Part shown: piece after piece, positions 8,387 through 17,988 of the stretch
Position numbering within the stretch: position 1 is the stretch's first letter
Layout of the letters: every line of letters begins with the position of its first letter
Source of the DNA: Micromonospora sp. M71_S20
GTDB lineage: Bacteria > Actinomycetota > Actinomycetes > Mycobacteriales > Micromonosporaceae
Direction: 5' to 3'
Length of the DNA stretch: 64,000 bases
Assembly: GCF_003664255.1 (NCBI RefSeq)
Contig: NZ_RCCV01000004.1
Location: 248,001-312,000 of the forward strand
Program-made: the position numbers and the translations under genes
Notes under the pieces: model-generated
What the model saw: the letters and a program-made list of their open reading frames with translations, nothing else
Databases searched by the model: none
Told to the model about the DNA's origin: nothing

Positions 8387-9398
8387 TCTGGCACTGATCT
8401 TCGCGATCGCTCTCGGCGCGGCGCTCGCCGCCGGTGCCGCCGGAGCGTTGCTGCTGCGCCTGCTCCGAGGTAGCTCGATCATCGTGCACCTCGGCGTGCT
8501 ACTCACCACCGCCGTGGTCGCGGTTGTCCTCGGCGTGGTGGCGGTCGCGGAGGCTATGTTCCTGTCCCCACACGACCTGGAGGTGGTGCTGATCACCGTC
8601 GGCGCGGCGGCGGTGGTCAGCCTCGGCGTCGGCGGGCACTTCGGTCGCCGGTTGGCCACTGCCGCGGTGTGGGCCGATCAGGCCCGCGAACGAGAGCGGC
8701 AGGTGGAGGCCGGGCGTCGGGACCTCGTTGCCTGGGTCTCCCACGACCTGCGTACCCCACTCGCCGGGCTGCGGGCGATGGCGGAAGCGCTGGAGGACGG
8801 CGTCGTCCGCGACCCTGCAACCGTCGAGGAGTACCACCGGCGCATCCGGTTGGAGACGGACCGGATGACCAGGCTCGTCGATGATCTGTTCGAACTGTCT
8901 CGGATCAACGCCGGGGCCCTGCGGCTGTCCATGGCGGCGGTACCGCTCGGCGAGGTGGTCTCGGACGCGCTGGCCAGCACCGCGCCGCTGGCCGCGGCCC
9001 GACGGATCAAGCTGGTCGCTGCGGAGTCCGGCTGGCCGACGGTGGCCGCCAGTGAACCGGAGCTGACCCGGGTCGTGGCAAATCTACTGCTCAACGCGGT
9101 CCGTTACACACCACCTGACGGGACCGTACTCATCGAGGCCGGCCGCGACCGGGACCACGCCTGGCTGTCCGTCGCCGACACCTGCGGCGGCATTCCCACC
9201 ACCGATTTGCCTCGGCTGTTCGACGTCGCCTTCCGGGGCGAACCTGCCCGTAGCCCTCACGCGGGAGGTGCTGGTGGCGCGTCCGGAGGCTTCGGACTGG
9301 CGATCGTGCGCGGACTGGTCGAGGCGCACGGCGGACGCGTCGAGGTACGCAACACCACAGACGGATGCCAGTTCGTGGTCCGGCTCGCCGCCGTCTGA
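8379..9398 (+). CDS. membrane sensor histidine kinase
   Basis: A 339 aa kinase with three N-terminal hydrophobic segments (about 5-27, 35-58 and 68-88) and very little extracytoplasmic sequence, which suggests an intramembrane-sensing type. H122 in VSHDLRTPLAG is the phosphorylated histidine. The catalytic domain shows the N box (LLLNAVRYTPP), G1 (DTCGGIP) and G2 (GGFGLAIVRG). It pairs with the overlapping regulator gene upstream. The signal is unknown. Confidence 0.92.
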   Translation: MRDLALIFAIALGAALAAGAAGALLLRLLRGSSIIVHLGVLLTTAVVAVVLGVVAVAEAMFLSPHDLEVVLITVGAAAVVSLGVGGHFGRRLATAAVWADQARERERQVEAGRRDLVAWVSHDLRTPLAGLRAMAEALEDGVVRDPATVEEYHRRIRLETDRMTRLVDDLFELSRINAGALRLSMAAVPLGEVVSDALASTAPLAAARRIKLVAAESGWPTVAASEPELTRVVANLLLNAVRYTPPDGTVLIEAGRDRDHAWLSVADTCGGIPTTDLPRLFDVAFRGEPARSPHAGGAGGASGGFGLAIVRGLVEAHGGRVEVRNTTDGCQFVVRLAAV

Positions 9399-9474
9399 TC
9401 CGCCGTGGCGGGCGGATGCCATTCGAACAGGGTCCATACGTTCCTCGAACATGCATGGCCTATCGTCGGTCCGC

Positions 9475-10776
9475 ATGACGGAGCGGGAAGCGGTAGCCCA
9501 TCTGCTGCGGCGTGCCACCTTTGGGCCTACGGCCCAGGAGGTGGACGCGGCGCAGCGGGCCGGTGTCGTCGCCACACTCGACAAGCTGCTCACCCCGGTC
9601 GGCCTTGACCGGGGTGCGGCCGACACCCCGGTGCCCGCCCTCGGCGTCGATCCGTACGCGGGCATTACTCGGGAGTCCAGCCGTGAGGAGCGGCAGCGGG
9701 CCAACGAGCAGCGCCGGGAGCAGGTGCTCCGGCTGACCACCTGGTGGTTGGATCGGATGGTCGCCGCCGAGCACCAGCTGAGCGAGAAGTTGTTGTTCTT
9801 CTGGCACGGGCACTGGGCGACCAGCGTGCAGAAGGTCCGGTCGGCTCCGCTGATGCTGCGGCAACTGGAGACGTTGCGCGGTCACGGGCACGGGCGGCTG
9901 GAGCCGCTGGTCGATGCGATGATTCGTGACCCGGCGCTGATCCTGTGGTTGGACGGTCAGAAGAACACCCGCAAGGCCCCGAATGAGAATTTCGCCCGGG
10001 AACTCATGGAGCTGTTCACCCTCGGCGTCGGCGGCGGCTACACCGAGGCGGACGTGAAGGACGGCGCCCGGGCGTTGACCGGCTGGGTGGTGGATCGTCC
10101 GACGGGGACAGCCCGGTTCCAGCCTCGACGACACGATGACGGACCGAAGACCATCCTGGGCGTGACGGGGGCGTTCGACGCTCGGGCGTACGCGAGTCTG
10201 CTGGCCGGACGGCCGGAGGCGGGACGGTTCGTCGCCAGCCGGCTGTGGTTCCGCTTCGCCGGTCCGCACGTGCCAACCCCGGCCGACCTCGCCGGCCCGG
10301 ACACGGTGGGCACCCTACGGCGGGTGTTCACCGCACCGGGGTTCGCGCGGACCCGGGACACGTTGGTCAAGCAGCCCGTGGAGTGGCTGGTCGGGGCGTT
10401 GCGGCAGCTCGGCGTACGGCCGTCCGCCCTGCCCGAGCAGCGTCGCCGGCAGGTGCTGTCCGGTCTGACCGCGATGGATCAGATGCCGCTGCGTCCGCCG
10501 AGCGTGGGCGGGTGGCCGGCCGGGGCGGCGTGGTTGAGTACGTCGTCGTTGCAGGCCCGGCTGCGCACGGCCGAGCTGCTGGCTGGTTCGGCAGACAGAG
10601 CTGTGCTGGCCGCGTTGACCGCCGCGCCCACCGACGGGCGGCCGGAGGCGCTGGCCCGGCTGCTGGTGGTCGACCGGTGGAGCGAGCGCACGCGGGCCGC
10701 CCTGGCGCCGGTGGCCGGCGAGCCGCGCCGGCTGCTGGCCGCCGGTCTGGTCAGCCCCGAGTACACGGTCAGCTAA
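9475..10776 (+). CDS. DUF1800 family protein
   Basis: A 433 aa protein. ATG 9475 (MTEREAVAHLLRRATFG) is chosen because the family starts at this LLRRATFG motif, and the upstream extension to 9268 runs back into the kinase gene. Family landmarks include LLFFWHGHWATS, NFARELMELFTLGVGGGYTE, VKDGARALTGW and WPAGAAWLST. DUF1800 proteins are almost always encoded next to a DUF1501 protein, as here, with an 18 bp gap. Their function is not established, but the pair is thought to act in the envelope. No signal peptide is visible on this member. Confidence 0.9.
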   Translation: MTEREAVAHLLRRATFGPTAQEVDAAQRAGVVATLDKLLTPVGLDRGAADTPVPALGVDPYAGITRESSREERQRANEQRREQVLRLTTWWLDRMVAAEHQLSEKLLFFWHGHWATSVQKVRSAPLMLRQLETLRGHGHGRLEPLVDAMIRDPALILWLDGQKNTRKAPNENFARELMELFTLGVGGGYTEADVKDGARALTGWVVDRPTGTARFQPRRHDDGPKTILGVTGAFDARAYASLLAGRPEAGRFVASRLWFRFAGPHVPTPADLAGPDTVGTLRRVFTAPGFARTRDTLVKQPVEWLVGALRQLGVRPSALPEQRRRQVLSGLTAMDQMPLRPPSVGGWPAGAAWLSTSSLQARLRTAELLAGSADRAVLAALTAAPTDGRPEALARLLVVDRWSERTRAALAPVAGEPRRLLAAGLVSPEYTVS

Positions 10777-10794
10777 GCGCGGAAGGAGACGACA

Positions 10795-12036
10795 GTGGAC
10801 AACCTGACCCGACGGCGCTTCCTCGTGGCGAGCGGTGTGGTGGGCGCGACCGCCCTGGCGGCCGGAGCCACCGCGTACCGCCTGGACGACCTGTTCGCCA
10901 CGACCGGCGACCGGGATCCCGAGGCCCGCACGCTGGTGCTGGTCACCCTGTACGGCGGCAACGACGGACTGAACACCATCGTCCCGTACGCCGACCCCGC
11001 CTACCAGGACGCGCGTCCAGAGCTGGCGTACACGGCGGAGCAGGTCCGACGGCTCGACGACGAGGTCGGACTGAACCCGGCCCTGGCCGGGCTGCACCGG
11101 CTGCACTCGCAGGGGCGGCTGGCCATCGTCCACGGAGTCGGCTACCCGAAGCCGGACCGCAGCCACTTCCGTTCCATGGACATCTGGCACACCGCGCAGC
11201 CCGACCGGCCCGGCACGACCGGCTGGCTCGGCCGCTGGCTGGACCAGGCCGGCGGCGACCCCAGGCTGGCGGTGTCGTTCGAGCCGACGCTGCCGCCGCT
11301 ATTGGCCGGGCAGCGCAGCGCGGGCGCGGCGGTGCCGGTCACCGGACGGAAGGCAGGTCGGGGACTGCCGCAGTCGGTGCTGACCGCGTTCGCGGATCCC
11401 GAGGCGGACGAGTCGGAGTCGCGCGCACGGGCGGCGGCCTGCTTCGCCGACCTCCGGTCCGTCGAGGAGATGATCCGAGAGGTACGCGAGGCCGCCGACG
11501 CCGACGAGGCCGAGCCGGACGGAGAGACGGCGCCCGCCACGGCGACCGGCGGCGCGCGTACGCCGCTCGACGCCCAACTCGACCTCGTCGCCCAGTGCGT
11601 GGAGGCCGGCGTCTCCACCCGGGTCTTCTCCGTCTCGCTGGGTGGCTTCGACACCCACGCCGACGAGAAGCAGTTACAGGAGGTGCTGCTCGGCCAGGTC
11701 GATCGCGCGCTGACCGCCTTCGCCGACCGGATGGGACGCACCGAGGCCGGCCGCAAGGTGGTGGTGGCCGTCTATTCCGAGTTCGGCCGCCGGGTGCGCG
11801 CCAACGCCTCCGACGGCACGGATCACGGCACCGCCTCGAACGTGCTGTTGCTCGGGTCGGCCGTGCGGGGCGGTCGCTACGGGGCGCCGCCCAGCCTGAC
11901 CGATCTCGACGACGGTGACCTCAAGTCCACCACCGACTTTCGAGACGTCTACGCCACCCTGCTGGAGAAGGTCCTCGACACCGATCCGGGCGCGGTGCTG
12001 GCCGGCTGGCGGGGGCGGCTGCCCGGCGTCTTGTGA
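10795..12036 (+). CDS. DUF1501 family protein, Tat-exported
   Basis: A 413 aa protein from GTG 10795 with a GGAAGGAG ribosome site. The N-terminus TRRRFLVASGVVGATALAAG is a twin-arginine signal. The mature part has LVLVTLYGGNDGLNTIVPY, HFRSMDIWHTA and a C-terminal SEFGRRVRANAS with DHGTAS, the alkaline-phosphatase-superfamily-like landmarks of DUF1501. An acidic, low-complexity insert (about 225-255) is not conserved. It is a probable partner of the DUF1800 product. The Tat signal implies that the DUF1501 protein folds, perhaps with a cofactor, before export. Confidence 0.9.
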   Translation: MDNLTRRRFLVASGVVGATALAAGATAYRLDDLFATTGDRDPEARTLVLVTLYGGNDGLNTIVPYADPAYQDARPELAYTAEQVRRLDDEVGLNPALAGLHRLHSQGRLAIVHGVGYPKPDRSHFRSMDIWHTAQPDRPGTTGWLGRWLDQAGGDPRLAVSFEPTLPPLLAGQRSAGAAVPVTGRKAGRGLPQSVLTAFADPEADESESRARAAACFADLRSVEEMIREVREAADADEAEPDGETAPATATGGARTPLDAQLDLVAQCVEAGVSTRVFSVSLGGFDTHADEKQLQEVLLGQVDRALTAFADRMGRTEAGRKVVVAVYSEFGRRVRANASDGTDHGTASNVLLLGSAVRGGRYGAPPSLTDLDDGDLKSTTDFRDVYATLLEKVLDTDPGAVLAGWRGRLPGVL

Positions 12037-12090
12037 TCATGAGGCGAGCCCTGTCGCTGTGACACGTGTGCTCCTCGTGCTGGCGGTTGG

Positions 12091-12306
12091 TCAGATGCCG
12101 AGCGGCGGCCCTGCTCGCAAGGTCACGTCGGCGTCGAAGCTGTTCTGCGCGTCGGAGGCGCGTGCGCCGCCCGGCGCTGCGACGTACCCGGCTGCCTGGT
12201 AGTGGCGCAGATAGCCGTCGGGCAGGTTGATCGATCGCAGCCGGAAGCCGTCGGCGGTGTTCTCGGGGCAGAAGGTGGCGTCCGCCCGGAACAGTGAGTT
12301 GCCGAG
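12091..12306 (-). pseudogene. AbfB (CBM42) domain C-terminal fragment
   Basis: The minus-strand frame ending at 12091 reads LFRADATFC, then RLRSINLPDGYLRHY and SFDADVTLRAGPPLGI. This is the last repeat of an alpha-L-arabinofuranosidase-B-type carbohydrate-binding domain. Sequence upstream of about 12306 belongs to another gene fragment, so the catalytic or N-terminal portion is lost. The spread of identical AbfB motifs (FRADATFC, YLRHY) makes the family call fairly safe. Confidence 0.6.
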
Positions 12307-12310
12307 GTTC

Positions 12311-12493
12311 GGCCACGGCGACGAACGACTCGACGTCAACGGTCTGGCCGACCTACTCACCGAACCGGCCACCGACGCAGTACCCGCAGCCGCACTACCG
12401 GCGTGGCTGGTCGGCAGAGCCGAGCAACTCAACAGTGGTCCCCTGGCCGACGACGTGGCGATGCTGCTCGTCACACCTGCCAACGGCACCTGA
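12311..12493 (+). pseudogene. SpoIIE/PP2C-type phosphatase C-terminal fragment
   Basis: The plus-strand frame FGHGDERLDVNGLADLL, then LADDVAMLLVTPANGT and a stop at 12491-12493, matches the last 60 residues of SpoIIE-domain phosphatases, where the metal-binding DDVAxLLL motif closes the domain. The fragment begins abruptly where the AbfB remnant ends, so the junction is a deletion or recombination point. No function is expected. Confidence 0.5.
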
Positions 12494-12751
12494 ATCCGCA
12501 TGCGGAGGGCTGGCCCACAGTGCGGACACGATGCCCCTGTGCCCCGGCCAGTGCGGCGGGGCGAGCGCGAGGGTCTGCTGGTGATACCCGTGCACCCGGC
12601 CCGTGACGGCCGCGCAGCTTGGGTAGCCCACCGGCTTCTCGGGAGTTCGAGCCTGCACGAGGATCCGCTCGCCCTTGTCCGTAACGTCGTCGGTCGCCAG
12701 CGGCAGCAGCCCCGAGAACACCGTCTTCGTAAGATCCTCGATCTTGTACAC
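12494..12751 (-). pseudogene. ISL3-family transposase N-terminal fragment
   Basis: The minus-strand frame from ATG 12751 (MYKIEDLTKTVFSGLL) continues through ILVQARTPEKP and VHGYHQQTLA, the N-terminal zinc-finger region of ISL3 transposases. One of the expected zinc cysteines is missing (YPSCAAVTG instead of CPxCG). Beyond about 12570 the frame no longer matches, and the DDE domain is absent. It is unrelated in detail to the intact ISL3 element at 37757. Confidence 0.55.
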
Positions 12752-12801
12752 ATGACCTCAACGTCATCGACCAGCTCCGGTCACCAGGTGGCCGGTGAAC
12801 G

Positions 12802-13584
12802 TCAAAGATTGGTCATGCCGGTGGCGGTGGGGTCGAGCAGGTCTTGGACGGCGGAGTGGATGCGGCCGGCGCAGTGTTGAACGTAGCTGTCGTCGGCGGC
12901 GGCGTCGGGGCCGTGACGGGGAAAGTGCAGCGGTGGACCGATGAGGATGGTGATGCGGGCGGGTAGCGGTAGGTAGGGCACGGCCGGAAGAAAGGTCAGG
13001 CCCCACGGCAGGCTGAGAAGCAGCGGCCACCGGGCAAGCCGAAGCCACCGTTGGGTGCGCAGCATGCGGGCGATGGCGGCGCCGTCGTACAGAACCACGG
13101 CGGTGTTGTGCGCCCCTGCGGCGGCGACGGGGATGACCGGCACGCCGCAGGCCACCGCGAGGCGCGCGTGGCCGACGCGACCTTCGAAGACCACTTTATG
13201 GCGATCAGTCCAGCGGCGAGCGCCGTCGGCGTCGCTACCGGGGTAGACGAGCACCTTGTCGCCGCTGGCGAGCAGAGCCGCGGCCGTGGCCGCGTCAGCG
13301 GGGACGGCGCCGAGGGGCCGCAGCCAGCGCCCGAGCAGGGTTAGGCCCAGCTGGTGGGTGAGCACCCAGGGCGTGTCGGCGAGGCCTCTGGCGTGGTGGA
13401 CGGCCGCGCCGAACAGGTAGGTGTCGCCGGTGTAGAAGCCGCCGTTGTGGTTGGCGACGTACAGCGCCGGACCGGACGGGATTTGGTCGAGGCCGATGAC
13501 CCGGGCGCGGTGGTAGGGCACCAGGAGGCGCCGGACCCGGCGGGCCGCACGGGCGATAGCGGCGGGGTCGCGTCGGGGCGTCAC
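12802..13584 (-). CDS. lysophospholipid (1-acylglycerol-phosphate) acyltransferase-like
   Basis: A 260 aa protein from GTG 13584. LYVANHNGGFYTGDTY at about residues 42-57 occupies the place of the PlsC catalytic NHxxxxD block, although the His-Asp spacing is longer than usual. VLVYPGSDADGARRW and VPVIPVAAAGAHNT follow as the glycerol-phosphate binding and core motifs. It most resembles the diacylglycerol-acyltransferase-like subfamily found in mycolic/actinobacterial genomes. The GTG overlaps the stop of the upstream flavoprotein (ATGA-like coupling). It acts at the membrane on acyl-CoA or acyl-ACP, and the acceptor is uncertain. Confidence 0.8.
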   Translation of the reverse strand: MTPRRDPAAIARAARRVRRLLVPYHRARVIGLDQIPSGPALYVANHNGGFYTGDTYLFGAAVHHARGLADTPWVLTHQLGLTLLGRWLRPLGAVPADAATAAALLASGDKVLVYPGSDADGARRWTDRHKVVFEGRVGHARLAVACGVPVIPVAAAGAHNTAVVLYDGAAIARMLRTQRWLRLARWPLLLSLPWGLTFLPAVPYLPLPARITILIGPPLHFPRHGPDAAADDSYVQHCAGRIHSAVQDLLDPTATGMTNL

Positions 13585-15033
13585 GAGGTGCGGGCGGTGG
13601 TGCGTAGCGCGGCCAGTAGCGGCCGGGTCAGCCGGCGGGTGGTGGGGGTCAGTAGTCGCCGTTGCAGGTGTTCGCCGGCGGCGTCGACGGCGGCGAGTGC
13701 GTACGTGGGGTAGGGGTGCACGGTGCGGTACAGGTCGGTGAGCCGGCCACGGCGGGCGATCAGAGCGGCCAACTCACCGATGAACTCACCGGCGGTGGGG
13801 GAGACGATGGTGGCCCCAACCAGCCGCCCGCCCGGGTCTGCGACCAGGGTCGCCCACCCGTCGGTACGCCCGGCGGTCACTGCCCGGTCCACATCGGCGA
13901 GGTCGAGGCGGGTGACGATGGCGCGGTCGCCCCACCGGTGCCGGGCCTGGGCGGCGCGCAGGCCGACCCGGGCGATCTCCGGGTCGGTGAAGACCACGTA
14001 TGGCATCGGCAGATAGCGCACGTGACGGGGCAGCCAGAACAGCGCGTTGAGCGTGGCCGTTGCGGCCTGGTGAGCGGCGACGTGGGTGAACGGCAGCACA
14101 CCGGTTACGTCACCGGCGGCATACACCCCCGGCGCGGTGGTGCGCATCCGGGTGTCAACGCGGACGGCGGCAATGGTGGGTGAGCGCCACGCCGGCGTGA
14201 CGCAGGCCCAGCCTCGCGGTACGTGGTCGCCGCCCACCGGCGGCGAGGATCCGGTCGACGTCGATCGCGCCAGGCCGGGCGCCGGTCAGCCGCGCTCGCC
14301 AAGGCATGCTGGCGCTGACCTCAGTCAGCTCGGTGGCGGTGCGCACGTCGACGCCCTCGTCCCGTAGCCGGGCGGCGAGCAGTTCTCCCACTTCCGGGTC
14401 CTCGCGCGGTAGCAGGCGTGGTGCACGCTCCACCAGTGTGACCGTGCTGCCGAGACGGGCGAACGCCTGACCCAGCTCGCAGCCGACCGGCCCGCCACCG
14501 AGCACCAGCATCCGCGACGGCAGGGCCTCCAGGTCCCAGACGGTGTCGCTGGTCAGCGGCTCGGCCTGCGTCAGTCCGGGAACCGGTGGCAGCTCCGGCT
14601 CCGAGCCGGCCGCCACCAGCACGCACCGCGCCGAAACTTCGCGCCCGTCAGAGGTGAGCCGCACCCGCCGCGGTCCGACGAACACGGCTTCATCGGCGAT
14701 CACCTCGGCTCCGGCCGCGCGGATCCGCTCCGGCGCGTCGTGCGGCGCGATCGCCCGCTGCGCCGCGCGCACGTGTGCCATCACCTTCGCCAGATCGATT
14801 TTCGGGTCCACCGGGGTCAGGCCCACCCGGTCGGCGCGGCGCATCCGGTGCGCCAGGTCGGCTGCCTCAATCAACGCCTTGCTCGGCACGCACCCCGACC
14901 ACAGACACTCGCCGCCGGTGCGGTCCCGCTCGACCAGCGCCACCCGGGCGCCCAAACCGCCCGCGATCACGGCCGAAACCAGCCCCGCGGTGCCGCCGCC
15001 GAGCACCAGCAGATCCAGATCGGTCATCGGCAT
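13581..15033 (-). pseudogene. pyridine nucleotide-disulfide oxidoreductase (dihydrolipoamide dehydrogenase/mercuric reductase-like), one frameshift
   Basis: Two frames together give a complete flavoprotein. The first (15033 to about 14180) has the FAD motif LGGGTAGL, the redox pair C43/C48 in GECLWSGCVPSKA and the NAD motif LGGGPVGCELG. The second (to 13581) has PGVYAAGDVTG and the dimerisation domain with HPYPTYALA. They join near 14180, where one base appears missing within a run of short C/A repeats, breaking the protein between RHAGVALT and AAVRVDT. All motifs are otherwise intact, so a sequencing error or a very recent mutation is likely. If functional, it would be an FAD-dependent disulfide reductase coupled to the acyltransferase gene. 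Confidence 0.8.
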
Positions 15034-15644
15034 CTCACGGTTGACGCCACCGGCAGCGGCATAATCTTGGTCACGCCGCGACGCTACCCAGCGGCATCAA
15101 GCACTGACACCGCTTACCGAAACTCGTTAGCAACCGGTAAGGCCGTCCAGTGCCAGCCGGGCAGAGGCATCACCTGGATCGCGTACCGAAGACGACGTGT
15201 ACGTGCCCGTCGCGCAGCATCTTGTGGATGACGTCGGTGAAGCCGCTATCGACCAGAGTTCACGGGGGTCGGTGCGCGTTGGTTCCGCCCTGCCACGTAC
15301 GCCAGCCGCGCGGCCGGCGCCAAGACCCTACGGCCCACCGGCCGGGTGAGGCCGACTGCGGTCACCTGTCCGCCCGAGCACAGCAGACCCGTGGTTAGTC
15401 CGGTGCCGACCATGCCGAGCCATGCGGCCTCGCCAACAGGCGGAAGGCGGGCGACGCCAGGGAAGAGCAGAGACATCAAGGGCGTTCTCCTGCCGGCAAC
15501 ACCATCCGACTGGCCGAAGGTTCGGGGCACATCCGTCGCGCCCGGTAGGGGTCCGTGACCAGCTCGCGCGGCGGCGTCACCTGCGACAACGGCACCGATT
15601 GCCCTGCGTGACCATGAACGTTCCCGATGAGGTGACAGCCACTC
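15034..15644 (-). other. region with short gene remnants and one possible small ORF
   Basis: No convincing full gene. The minus strand at about 15168-15245 encodes SGFTDVIHKMLRDGHVHVVFG, a plausible fragment of an unidentified protein. From 15476 down to 15246 an open frame of 76 codons (MSLLFPGVARLPPVG, one hydrophobic stretch) could be a small membrane peptide, but coding character is weak. The 5' part includes the promoter region of the flavoprotein gene. Confidence 0.3.
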
Positions 15645-16097
15645 TCAGCGGGTGTTGCGTGCGATCTTGTCGTAGGTCAGGCCGGTGACAGCCGCGTACA
15701 CACCCTTGTGCGCGAGGTCAGTCGCCAGCTCTTGTCCCGTCCACCGCCAAGGCCAGTCAGCGACGCCCAGAGACTTGTACAGCATGACGTCGCCCATCCA
15801 CAACAGCGCGCAGTGGGCGGCAGTTGCTGCGGGGCCGGTCAGGCCGGCGACCTGGAGAAGCCCTCGTACGGAGCCCATTGCAATTCCGTGGCTCCAATGC
15901 ATGCCAGCGTTCAGCGACTGCACATCACTGCCGATGGCAGGGTTCCTGCCTGGGATCAGGTGCGCACCCACCTGCCCCGGCACGCTGCTTGCCGCCCGTC
16001 GCGACACCGCCATCTCCACTCGCTGCGTCACAGTCATTGCGGCAGTGCCCACGATTCCCGCAACCAGTCCACTTCCTAGCGCACCGAGAATGCCCAC
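15645..16097 (-). CDS. hypothetical membrane protein
   Basis: A 150 aa protein from GTG 16097 with three to four hydrophobic, glycine/alanine-rich segments (about 3-22, 68-90, 95-110 and 125-142). It resembles small actinobacterial membrane proteins described only by DUF numbers. No catalytic motif is visible. It stands alone between remnants and the TetR gene. Confidence 0.65.
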   Translation of the reverse strand: MGILGALGSGLVAGIVGTAAMTVTQRVEMAVSRRAASSVPGQVGAHLIPGRNPAIGSDVQSLNAGMHWSHGIAMGSVRGLLQVAGLTGPAATAAHCALLWMGDVMLYKSLGVADWPWRWTGQELATDLAHKGVYAAVTGLTYDKIARNTR

Positions 16098-16317
16098 GAA
16101 CTCAGTGTGGCACCAGGGCGGCCCGCTTGTGGGCAGATGGGGTGAGGGGCCCCGGCTGGTGGTTCATTACCGACCTCGGATCCCGGAAAACACATCTCAA
16201 GGGTTTCAACGGCAAGTAATGGTTTGGCGAGGTGATGGCTGTGTGCGGTGTGACTTGAATGGGGACGTCTGGCGTGATGTGGTGCTGTCGGGCATGAACG
16301 TCCCGAGGTCCACCACG

Positions 16318-16890
16318 TCAGGGCTTGCGCTTGTAGGCCGCCAGCACCCGAGCCACGAGTTGCTCGGCGTGCCGCCTGTCGACGGGGCCGCCGACGGCGC
16401 GGCGGTAGAAGATCGGTCCGGCAAGCAGGTCGAGCACCTCGGCCGGGTCCGTGTCGGCAGGAAGTTCTCCTCGGCTGATGCCGCGCGTGACGGCTTGCAG
16501 GATGACGGCGTGGCGGGCGTCGGCCTCCCGGTGGTGCAGCGCGGCGAGTTGTGGGTTGCGCTCGGCGGCGTCTACCAGTGCGAACCACAGTCCTGCGGCC
16601 GGGCCGTGGGACAGCGCAGCGGCGAGCCCGGTGACCAGTTCGACGAGATCGTCGCGCAGCGTTCCGGTGTCTGGATCGTCGGGTATGCGCCGCACATTGT
16701 CGAAGGCGTCGAGCACCAGGGCGGCGTGGCCGTCCCAGTGCCGGTAGATCGTCGTCTTCGCCACTCCGGATCGTTCTGCGACGGCCTCGATCGTGGTCCC
16801 CGCGATTCCGCGCTCGGCGAGTAGGTGCAGGACGGTGGCGAGCACCACGGCACGGGTGCGTAGCACCCGTGGATTCGTCGGCGGGCTCAC
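16318..16890 (-). CDS. TetR-family transcriptional regulator
   Basis: A 190 aa protein from GTG 16890. The N-terminal HTH is clear (GIAGTTIEAVAERSGVAKTT then IYRHWDGHAALV). The C-terminal helices (LVELVTGLAAAL, GELPADTDPAEVLDLLAGP) match the TetR C-terminal domain with the LxGPxxYR element. It sits 3 bp after the decayed NmrA-like gene and the F420-type oxidoreductase, all on the same strand, so it may regulate that small operon. The inducer is unknown. Confidence 0.88.
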   Translation of the reverse strand: MSPPTNPRVLRTRAVVLATVLHLLAERGIAGTTIEAVAERSGVAKTTIYRHWDGHAALVLDAFDNVRRIPDDPDTGTLRDDLVELVTGLAAALSHGPAAGLWFALVDAAERNPQLAALHHREADARHAVILQAVTRGISRGELPADTDPAEVLDLLAGPIFYRRAVGGPVDRRHAEQLVARVLAAYKRKP

Positions 16891-16893
16891 CCG

Positions 16894-17475
16894 TCACCTC
16901 CCCGCGTCTGTTGTCCGTGGCCTACTGCCAAGGCCGGTAAATACGGCAGCCGCGACGTCGCCTAGGTCGCGGGTGTCGACGAATGCCACCCGGCCATGCC
17001 TGGCAGGCAGATAACGCCGGTCGTCGCGGATGTCCCGCTGGTACGCGTCGGCCAGGGTTTGGTGCGAAGAACCCCGGCCGCAGGATCGTGTATGGCAGTC
17101 CTGAGGCATGAGGATGCGTCTCTAGGCGGTGATGGGGCAGTGCCGGGTTGCGCTCGGCACCGATGACCGAGGCGAACACGACTTGCTGGGCGCCGCCGTG
17201 CGCGGCGGCTCGACCAGCGCGTTCAGGGTGGGTCCCACCCGGGCGATCTGCGGTGGTCGAAGCAGGAACAATCCGCTCGCGCCGTCCAGCGCCGCGTGGA
17301 AGGTGCGCGGGTCGCGCAGGTCCAGGCGCGCCGCGGGTACGCCGGGAAAGCGTTTCCTGAGGGCGGTGGGGTTGGTCCCGGCGACCCGTACGGCCATCCC
17401 TGCGGCCAGCAGGGATCGGGTCACCGCGCCGCCCCCGTTGCCGGTCGCCCCGGTCACCAGCACCGGCGCGGCCAT
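16894..17475 (-). pseudogene. NmrA/NAD(P)H-binding family protein, two frameshifts
   Basis: Begins with an intact Rossmann start, VLVTGATGNGGGAVTRSLL, and continues to RPPQIARVGPTLNALVE in one frame. It then moves to FASVIGAERNPALPHHRLE and GLPYTILRPGFFA in a second frame, and DAYQRDIRDDRRYLPARHG with FVDTRDLGDVAAAVFTG in a third. The total of about 195 residues is shorter than the usual 280-290, so the C-terminus is also missing. The ATG at 17475 overlaps the stop of the upstream DUF385 gene, showing that it was once translationally coupled. Confidence 0.8.
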
Positions 17476-17975
17476 CAGGTACCGCTTTCGACGTCGAGGT
17501 AGACCAGAGCCAGCCCGTCGCGGCGGGCTGCCTCGGTCAACTCGTCGTGCGTCGGCGTACGCGGCACGTTGATTTTGATGCCCATTCGCCGGCCCGCACG
17601 TTGGTACCCGGCCTGCTCAATGAGCGAGTGATAGACCTGCGCGACAAGGTCCGGGTCCTCGACGAGCTGCGCTCGTGCCGCCAGTCGCCGGCCCAGCAGT
17701 GTGACAGCGATGTCGGGTCGGTCGCGCAGGTTGACCCGCCACGGCGAGTTGGTCAACACCAGCAGCCGGCCGTCGCCGCCGTCTCGGTAGGCCACCGGAA
17801 AGACCAGCTCGCGGCCCGAGCGTCGCCCGACGACGTGCAGCAAGAGCAGGTGACGACCGACCCGCTGGGCCCGTCGTGGCGTCGACAGGAACCAGCGCAT
17901 GACCTTGTTGACGACCCGGTACGGGGCTTTGGGTGGACGAACCCGCTGCACGGCTGGAAGTGAGGTGGAGGCCAT
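17475..17975 (-). CDS. F420H2-dependent nitroreductase-family (DUF385/Ddn-like) oxidoreductase
   Basis: A 166 aa split-barrel protein. LLLLHVVGRRSGRELVFPVAY and LLVLTNSPWRVNLRDRPDIAV are typical of deazaflavin-dependent Ddn/DUF385 enzymes, which bind F420 and reduce quinones or nitro compounds. ATG 17975 follows a palindrome at 17989-18006 that could bind the TetR product encoded downstream in the same operon. Family assignment is good and the substrate is unknown. Confidence 0.83.
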   Translation of the reverse strand: MASTSLPAVQRVRPPKAPYRVVNKVMRWFLSTPRRAQRVGRHLLLLHVVGRRSGRELVFPVAYRDGGDGRLLVLTNSPWRVNLRDRPDIAVTLLGRRLAARAQLVEDPDLVAQVYHSLIEQAGYQRAGRRMGIKINVPRTPTHDELTEAARRDGLALVYLDVESGT

Positions 17976-17988
17976 ACCGCCACACTAA

